Assembly: GCA_029050385.1 (NCBI GenBank)
Contig: JAIDMV010000166.1
Span: 1 to 10,485 of the forward strand
Direction of reading: 5' to 3'
Length of the DNA stretch: 10,485 nucleotides
Source of the DNA: Anaeroplasmataceae bacterium
GTDB taxonomy: Bacteria > Bacillota_I > Bacilli_A > Acholeplasmatales > Anaeroplasmataceae
In this document: positions 6,491 through 10,485 of the stretch, piece by piece
Position numbering within the stretch: the first letter of the stretch is position 1
Layout of the letters: each line of letters opens with the position of its first letter
Translations under genes and position numbers: made by a program
Notes under the pieces: model-generated
Seen by the model: only the letters and a program-made list of their open reading frames with translations
What the model was told of the DNA's origin: nothing
Database searches by the model: none

Positions 6491-7150
6491 ATGTTGTTTT
6501 TCTTGCTACCACTTTTTGGTGCAATCAAAAGTGAGTCCTACCCCCAAAAGCTATCAGATGAGGAGGAGCGGATGTATCTTTTGCGGTATGCACAAACCAA
6601 GGATGAAACAGCAAGAGCTAAGCTCATTGAGCATAATTTAAGATTAGTTGCCCATATCGCAAAAAAATATGAGAATACCCAAGAAGATAAGGATGACATC
6701 CTCTCTATCGGTATTTTAGGACTTATGAAGGCTGTTGACTCTTATCAAATTACAGCCAATAATAAGCTTGCTACCTACGCAGCGCGCTGCATAGAAAACG
6801 AAATCTTAATGCATCTTCGTTCCACAAAAAACAAACGAAATCTTATCTATTTACAATCCCCAGTAGCCATGGATAAGGATGGAAATGAGGTGGAACTCTT
6901 AGACTTAATTGAAGACAAAAGCATAGATATTATGGCCTCTTATGAAAAAAAGGCAATGCATCAGGACTTAAATGAAGCTTTAAAATCTTTAAATAGTCGG
7001 GAATATGAAATCATTGCTAGACGTTATGGAATTGCTAGAGATAGCCAAACCCAAAAGGAAATTGCAAAAGATATGAATATATCTAGAAGTTATGTTTCTA
7101 GAATAGAAAAGCGAGCTTTATTAAAACTCTACTTTCTACTTAAAAAATAG
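6491..7150 (+). CDS. sigK: Sporulation sigma factor, SigK type
   Basis: A 219-residue sigma-70 family factor. Region 2 reads IEHNLRLVAHIAKKYENT (46-63) and LATYAARCIENEILMHLR (93-110); region 4 carries the helix-turn-helix TQKEIAKDMNISRSYVSRIE (177-196). These blocks, plus DKDGNEVELLDLI, match Bacillus SigK more closely than SigE, SigF or SigG as I recall them. SigK drives late gene expression in the mother cell (coat and cortex genes, mother-cell lysis). The N-terminus MLFFLLPLFGAIKSESYPQKL is hydrophobic, like a pro-sequence, but about ten residues shorter than the Bacillus leader when the P-Q-x-L motif is aligned. The gene is uninterrupted. AAAGGAG lies 7 bases before the ATG. No convincing promoter was found; mother-cell control by SigE would be expected. 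Confidence 0.88.
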   Translation: MLFFLLPLFGAIKSESYPQKLSDEEERMYLLRYAQTKDETARAKLIEHNLRLVAHIAKKYENTQEDKDDILSIGILGLMKAVDSYQITANNKLATYAARCIENEILMHLRSTKNKRNLIYLQSPVAMDKDGNEVELLDLIEDKSIDIMASYEKKAMHQDLNEALKSLNSREYEIIARRYGIARDSQTQKEIAKDMNISRSYVSRIEKRALLKLYFLLKK

Positions 7151-7174
7151 GACACCTAAAAGTGTCCTATTTTT
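7143..7174. terminator. Bidirectional terminator between sigK and greA
   Basis: A perfect 13-base inverted repeat (AAAAATAGGACAC / GTGTCCTATTTTT) with a six-base loop. It has a T run after the stem on each strand, so it can end transcription from both sides. The sigK stop (7148-7150) lies inside the left arm, and the greA stop (7173-7175) overlaps the end of the right arm. Confidence 0.9.
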
Positions 7175-7619
7175 ACTTTACTTCCATAAGCTTAACTTTT
7201 AATTCTTTTCCATTTTCTGTAGAGATGTGGAATATATCTCCAACCTTATGGCCTAGTACAGCCTTTCCTAGAGGAGAGTCATTAGATATCTTACCTGCAA
7301 ATGGATCTGCCTCAATTGTACCAACAATTTGGAATGTAGCAACACGATTTAAATCCATATACTTTACAGTTACCGTGTTTACATCCATAATCTTAGCATG
7401 CTTTAAGATATTTTCAATCTCTAAAATACGTGCTTCAATATTTGCCTGTTGTTCTCTTGCAGAGGAATAGTCTGCATTTTCAGATAAGTCACCTTGCTCA
7501 CGTGCTTCTTTAATCGCCTCACGGATTTGGATTCTATCTACAGTCTTTAATTTTTCTAATTCTTCTTGTAGGGCTTCAGCACCTGCATGAGATAATTCAA
7601 AAACTTCATCTTTATTCAT
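7173..7619 (-). CDS. greA: Transcription elongation factor GreA
   Basis: A 148-residue GreA. The N-terminal coiled coil spans about residues 10-75. Its tip reads EQGDLSENADYSSAREQQ and includes the two acidic residues (D44 and E47) that hold the catalytic magnesium in the polymerase secondary channel. The C-terminal FKBP-like domain follows with GTIEADPFAGKISNDSPLGKAVLGHKVGD, the family signature. GreA rescues stalled RNA polymerase by stimulating cleavage of the backtracked transcript. It is slightly shorter than the usual 156-160 residues. GGAGG lies 9 bases before the ATG and a good promoter lies upstream, so it is transcribed alone. In Bacillus greA sits just after trhP1-trhP2-udk; here udk is absent and two other genes intervene. 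Confidence 0.96.
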   Translation of the reverse strand: MNKDEVFELSHAGAEALQEELEKLKTVDRIQIREAIKEAREQGDLSENADYSSAREQQANIEARILEIENILKHAKIMDVNTVTVKYMDLNRVATFQIVGTIEADPFAGKISNDSPLGKAVLGHKVGDIFHISTENGKELKVKLMEVK

Positions 7620-7650
7620 TATCGGATACCTCCATTATCAACGCTTAATT

Positions 7651-7679
7651 ATTATACCTAAACTAAAGCTAAAAATCAA
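7651..7679 (-). promoter_or_regulatory. Sigma-A-type promoter of greA
   Basis: The minus strand has TTGATT (7679-7674), a 17-base spacer and a perfect TATAAT (7656-7651). The predicted start near 7644 leaves a leader of about 25 bases containing GGAGG. It lies in the 72-base gap after the metallopeptidase gene, where no strong terminator is visible, so some read-through into greA is possible. Confidence 0.75.
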
Positions 7680-7691
7680 GAAATTTTTAAC

Positions 7692-8360
7692 TTAATATTT
7701 CTCATTGTAGCGTATTTTTCTTAGTTCTCTTTGGACACTTCTATAATTTGGATATCTTTCTTCCAAATATTCATAAAACTCTTTTTGATGATTTTGATAT
7801 TTAAAATGGGCACATTCATGATATATTACAGATAAAATATATTTCAAATCATATTTTGCAAGACGAGTGGATAACACAATAATTCTCTTATTTGAAAAGC
7901 ATTCTCCATAATATCCTTTAGCCTTCTTATAGTGAAATTTTACATCAAAGGATATATTAAATTGAAATAATATATCTTTTGAATACCTTTCGACAACATT
8001 TGAAAGTGTATTCTTATATAATTCTTCTACGAGCTCTCCAATAGCTTGAGGAGATTTGGAATATACTTTAATTTCGTCATCTAAAACATAGATTTCATTT
8101 GTAGTGGATTCAATGATATGTAAAGGATATATTTTACCTAAATAATGAATCTTATCTTCTATTTCAATAGGTGCATTCATATACTTCATTATGTAATTAA
8201 AGTTCTTCTTTATCATATCTGAAATCTTATCATAGGAGAGCTGAACAGGCGTAGTTATCACTATCATGCCGTTTTTAATGCGAAGATAAATTTTACGGTT
8301 TGACCTTCTGTAAATCACTTCAACTTTAAAATTTATTGAATTCACATTGACTAAAATCAT
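7692..8360 (-). CDS. YgjP-type zinc metallopeptidase (M48-like, DUF45)
   Basis: A 222-residue protein of the YgjP/DUF45 family. The zinc motif is H181-E-C-A-H185 (VIYHECAHFKYQNHQKEFY), and H191 is the conserved downstream histidine seen as NHs..F in the family. Before it, KAKGYYGECFSNKRIIVLSTRLAKYDLKYILSVIYHE matches the usual WGSCS....I.LN.RL......L.YVV.HE pattern. The N-terminal half (residues 5-40, RRSNRKIYLRI) is the beta-rich domain typical of these proteins. There is no signal peptide or membrane helix, so it should act in the cytoplasm. The substrate is unknown for the family. The start at 8360 has GGTGGTGA just upstream. It is divergent from the unknown gene at 8390, with only 29 bases between the starts. 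Confidence 0.85.
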   Translation of the reverse strand: MILVNVNSINFKVEVIYRRSNRKIYLRIKNGMIVITTPVQLSYDKISDMIKKNFNYIMKYMNAPIEIEDKIHYLGKIYPLHIIESTTNEIYVLDDEIKVYSKSPQAIGELVEELYKNTLSNVVERYSKDILFQFNISFDVKFHYKKAKGYYGECFSNKRIIVLSTRLAKYDLKYILSVIYHECAHFKYQNHQKEFYEYLEERYPNYRSVQRELRKIRYNEKY

Positions 8361-8389
8361 AACATCACCACCAGAAAGGAGCCAAGCAT

Positions 8390-8707
8390 ATGGTTAAAGC
8401 AAACACAACAGTTTCAGAGGTATTTATGCAGTCCTTAAATAATGCATACGGCTCAAAGCGTAACTTTGAAAAGGAACTCGTATATAGAGCCTATCAGTAC
8501 GGAAATAAGGGACGTCTTTATTTTGGTATTAATAAGCTTTTAAATTTTACGATGTATCCTGCTTGTCTAAAGGAGGAAAATAGAAACTCTATACCTCTTC
8601 TAGAATGTAATTTGGATGTTTGCGATATCGCAAACTTCATTGAAGATATTGACTATACTAAGCTTTCTAAAGCCTATCTTCAGGTAAGAAGCCTAATTCA
8701 GTCTTAA
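8390..8707 (+). CDS. Small protein of unknown function
   Basis: This 105-residue protein is not recognised. It has no signal peptide or membrane helix and appears soluble. It starts MVKANTTVSEVFMQSLNNAY, is basic in the first half (SKRNFEKELVYRAYQYGNKG), contains two cysteines (in YPACL and LDVCD), and is acidic near the end (FIEDIDYTKLS). An excellent ribosome site (AGAAAGGAG, 8 bases before ATG) supports it as a real gene. It is one of two rightward genes in the window. Its 3' end overlaps the stop of trhP2 by 15 bases in convergent orientation, leaving no room for a terminator before the opposing gene. The 29-base gap to the divergent metallopeptidase gene cannot hold a full promoter, so its promoter must lie inside that gene. 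Confidence 0.75.
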   Translation: MVKANTTVSEVFMQSLNNAYGSKRNFEKELVYRAYQYGNKGRLYFGINKLLNFTMYPACLKEENRNSIPLLECNLDVCDIANFIEDIDYTKLSKAYLQVRSLIQS

Positions 8708-9871
8708 AAGATCATCTTTTTCTAAAGGATATTCTGTATAAAAATATACAATTTGTCTTGGATGTCTAGCAGCATCTAGACTCACATTATCCTTATCAAA
8801 TACTTCCTTAATCTCAATCACATCATTATGATGTGGTCCAAAAACCTCTAAGCTACTAAATGGAACAAAATGATTTCTTTGTTCAATAGTGGCTTTTTTT
8901 GTGGTTTTATCATAGTCTAAGACAATACCCACAAAATCCTTATTCGGTACAGAAGCATCTAAATCATATAATTGTTCTTCTATTGTAGGAAGACCAAACA
9001 AAAATCCTGTGGAGGTTAATCTATTTTCCGCCTTATTGATCATAGTTTCATAATAGCTAAAATCCTTTAATGCATTGTTATTTATATCATCTATAAGCGT
9101 ACGATAAGTCTTTACAATCGTTGCAATGTAATGAAGACTCTTCATTCTACCTTCAATCTTAAAGGAATGAATGCCCAATCCCATTAGTTTTGGGATTGCT
9201 CGAATCGCGCATAAATCCTTACTACTCATTGCAAAATAATCCCCTTCTGGATTCATTTTCTTATCGCCTTGATATAGATTATAATTCCATCTACAACTAT
9301 GCGCACAGCCCCCTCTATTGGCATCACGATTGGTCATATTATTAGATAGCATACATCTTCCAGAGTAAGAAACACACATTCCACCATGAATAAACACTTC
9401 TAAATCTAGAGATGTATTTTTCTTGACTACTTCAATTTCTTCTAAGGTCAGTTCACGACCTAAAACAACTCGCTTTACACCAAGTTCCTTGTAGAAGGCA
9501 ACAGCCTCTTGATTTAAGCATGAGGTTTGTGTAGATACGTGAGCTTCCATAGAGGTATGGTTTACTACAAGCTTTAAAATTGTAATAGACGAAGCTATGA
9601 TTGCATCAACACCAGACGCTTCTAAAGCTTTCAAATACTCTAAAATATCTTCTGTATCAATTTCATGCATTACAATATTGCAGGTTACATGTACCTTAGC
9701 ATGATGTTTATGGGCAAATTGACAGCCTTCTTTAATATCTTCAATTGTGAAGTTTGAGGCTCTAGAACGCAAGGAAAACTTTAAGCCGCCAATAAAAACG
9801 GCATCTGCACCATATAAAATAGCTATTTTTAATTTTTCTAAATCTCCTGCAGGAGCGAGTAATTCTACCAT
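8693..9871 (-). CDS. trhP2: tRNA U34 hydroxylase subunit TrhP2 (peptidase U32 family)
   Basis: A 392-residue member of the U32 family, equivalent to Bacillus YrrO. It begins ELLAPAGDLEKLKIAILYGADAV, the standard opening of a TIM-barrel-like domain. The family signature is IHGGMCVSYSGRCMLS, and the cysteines C166, C173, C189 and C193 are placed to bind an iron-sulfur cluster. A conserved SFKIEGRMKS follows. Despite the old peptidase label, TrhP proteins are needed for prephenate-dependent hydroxylation of U34 in wobble-modified tRNAs (ho5U, precursor of mo5U). The ATG directly follows the trhP1 stop (TAAATG) with AAGGAGGAG upstream, so the two subunits are made together. RlhA, an rRNA hydroxylase of the same family, is the main alternative, but the split pair favours TrhP. 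Confidence 0.92.
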   Translation of the reverse strand: MVELLAPAGDLEKLKIAILYGADAVFIGGLKFSLRSRASNFTIEDIKEGCQFAHKHHAKVHVTCNIVMHEIDTEDILEYLKALEASGVDAIIASSITILKLVVNHTSMEAHVSTQTSCLNQEAVAFYKELGVKRVVLGRELTLEEIEVVKKNTSLDLEVFIHGGMCVSYSGRCMLSNNMTNRDANRGGCAHSCRWNYNLYQGDKKMNPEGDYFAMSSKDLCAIRAIPKLMGLGIHSFKIEGRMKSLHYIATIVKTYRTLIDDINNNALKDFSYYETMINKAENRLTSTGFLFGLPTIEEQLYDLDASVPNKDFVGIVLDYDKTTKKATIEQRNHFVPFSSLEVFGPHHNDVIEIKEVFDKDNVSLDAARHPRQIVYFYTEYPLEKDDLLRLN

Positions 9872-10485
9872 TTAAAACTCCTCCTTCATATAGACACTAT
9901 CCTGATAGGAAAAACCTTCCTCTATGGACAAATTTAAGGAATCTAAAGCAGCTAGTGCTTCTTCTTTATTTTTCCCAGATTTTACTTCATAGTATAATTT
10001 CAAAACTTCTCTAAAAATATTTTCATCAAGTCCAAAGGATTCTAAATAAGCATATTCCAAAGGAAAATCATCAATTTCATTTAATAAAGAGATAAGGTAG
10101 CTTCGATAGATTTTTGTCCCTTTTTTGGTCTCTACTATTGGATAAGAATCTAATCTTGTTGCCTCTTCAATTTTTAAATGTTCCATTTGAAATTTAGTTT
10201 GTATTTTTTCTTGATATAAAGAAATTAGTGTCCTTCTTGTAGAAAGCATTAAGCGATACCCAAAAACCTGCATAAAAGCATTTATTCCTGTTTTTTCAAT
10301 GATTTGTTTGGTATCCTTTAATGTAATTTCATTGCTTAAGCCGATGGCCTTGAAGCCATATTCCATAAACTCTCTTGCATCTAGACTATTTGTAATCATT
10401 GTGATTGGATCATAGATAGTCCTTCCAATGAGACCAAACTCCTTTAAGATATGTGCTAGTCCTAAATCTGTAATATAGTATAGAC
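9872..10485 (-). CDS. trhP1: tRNA U34 hydroxylase subunit TrhP1 (U32 family), start beyond window
   Basis: The leftward frame is open from the right edge to a TAA at 9874-9872, giving about 203 residues of the C-terminal part. An internal ATG at 10399 is not the true start: the 28 codons upstream are in frame and fit the family (DLGLAHILKEFGLIGRTIYDP leading to MITNSLDAREFMEYGFKAIGLSNEITL). This matches Bacillus YrrN (TrhP1, about 309 residues), the shorter U32 partner encoded just before trhP2. It lacks the four-cysteine cluster seen in trhP2. Residues later in the fragment include INAFMQVFGYRLMLSTRR, a family-typical stretch. About 100 residues and the promoter should lie to the right of the window. 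Confidence 0.88.
   Translation of the reverse strand, partial: LYYITDLGLAHILKEFGLIGRTIYDPITMITNSLDAREFMEYGFKAIGLSNEITLKDTKQIIEKTGINAFMQVFGYRLMLSTRRTLISLYQEKIQTKFQMEHLKIEEATRLDSYPIVETKKGTKIYRSYLISLLNEIDDFPLEYAYLESFGLDENIFREVLKLYYEVKSGKNKEEALAALDSLNLSIEEGFSYQDSVYMKEEF

Noticed and set aside
6491..7150. sigK split by a skin-like element
   Set aside because: The reading frame is continuous through regions 2 to 4, with all motifs present.
7162..7470. Rightward 102-codon open frame opposite greA
   Set aside because: greA in the other strand has full family motifs; this frame starts inside the terminator and has no ribosome site.
8706..8720. Small hairpin AAAAGA-TCA-TCTTTT after the unknown rightward gene
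   Set aside because: Only six A/T-rich pairs, inside the trhP2 coding sequence, and no real T run afterwards; too weak to call a terminator.
10397..10399. ATG at 10399 as the start of the TrhP1 gene
   Set aside because: The frame continues upstream to the window edge with residues that fit the family, so this is an internal methionine.
1..10485. CRISPR arrays, insertion sequences, prophage genes, tRNA or rRNA genes, riboswitches, defence systems
   Set aside because: No regularly spaced repeats, transposase-like frames, tRNA-like cloverleaf stretches or long structured leaders were seen; nearly every base is in a gene or a short gap with promoters and terminators.

Overview
The window is an AT-rich bacterial chromosome segment that is almost entirely coding. 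Stop use is standard: yqeK ends in TGA and tryptophans are TGG, so this is not the TGA=Trp code of many mollicutes. Several things point to a spore-forming, low-GC Gram-positive (Bacillota). There is a sporulation-type sigma factor closely matching SigK, a YqeG-YqeH-YqeK-RsfS cluster, MutS2, a split TrhP1/TrhP2 pair and strong AGGAGG-like ribosome binding sites. A Bacilli or Erysipelotrichia-type lineage is my best guess from protein texture, but the species cannot be fixed from sequence reading alone.

Layout from left to right. Positions 1-3322 hold one leftward operon: a sigma-A-like promoter, then thyA, dihydrofolate reductase, a PlsC-type acyltransferase, a two-helix membrane protein, a membrane-anchored protein of unknown function, and the start of mutS2, which runs off the left edge. 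Neighbouring genes overlap or almost touch, so translation is probably coupled. Positions 3414-3850 hold a stand-alone small lipoprotein gene with its own promoter and terminator. Positions 3898-6475 hold a second leftward operon, yqeG-yqeH-yqeK-rsfS, concerned with ribosome assembly and silencing and with nucleotide turnover. The yhbY, nadD and aroE genes found in the Bacillus version of this cluster are absent.

The sigK-like gene (6491-7150) is one of only two rightward genes. It converges on greA, with both stop codons buried in a shared bidirectional terminator hairpin. greA has its own promoter. Beyond it lie a YgjP-type zinc metallopeptidase, a divergent rightward gene of unknown function (8390-8707), and the leftward pair trhP2-trhP1 (prephenate-dependent tRNA U34 hydroxylation). 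trhP1 is cut by the right edge.

Most of this is housekeeping sequence in conserved Bacillota neighbourhoods. I see no CRISPR array, insertion sequence, prophage, tRNA, rRNA, riboswitch or recognisable defence system. The items most worth a second look are the very short hydrophobic leader of the SigK-like factor, the divergent cofactor-side motif of the dihydrofolate reductase, the unknown genes between plsC and mutS2, the unknown gene at 8390-8707, and the compact overlap of a terminator-like hairpin with the thyA promoter.
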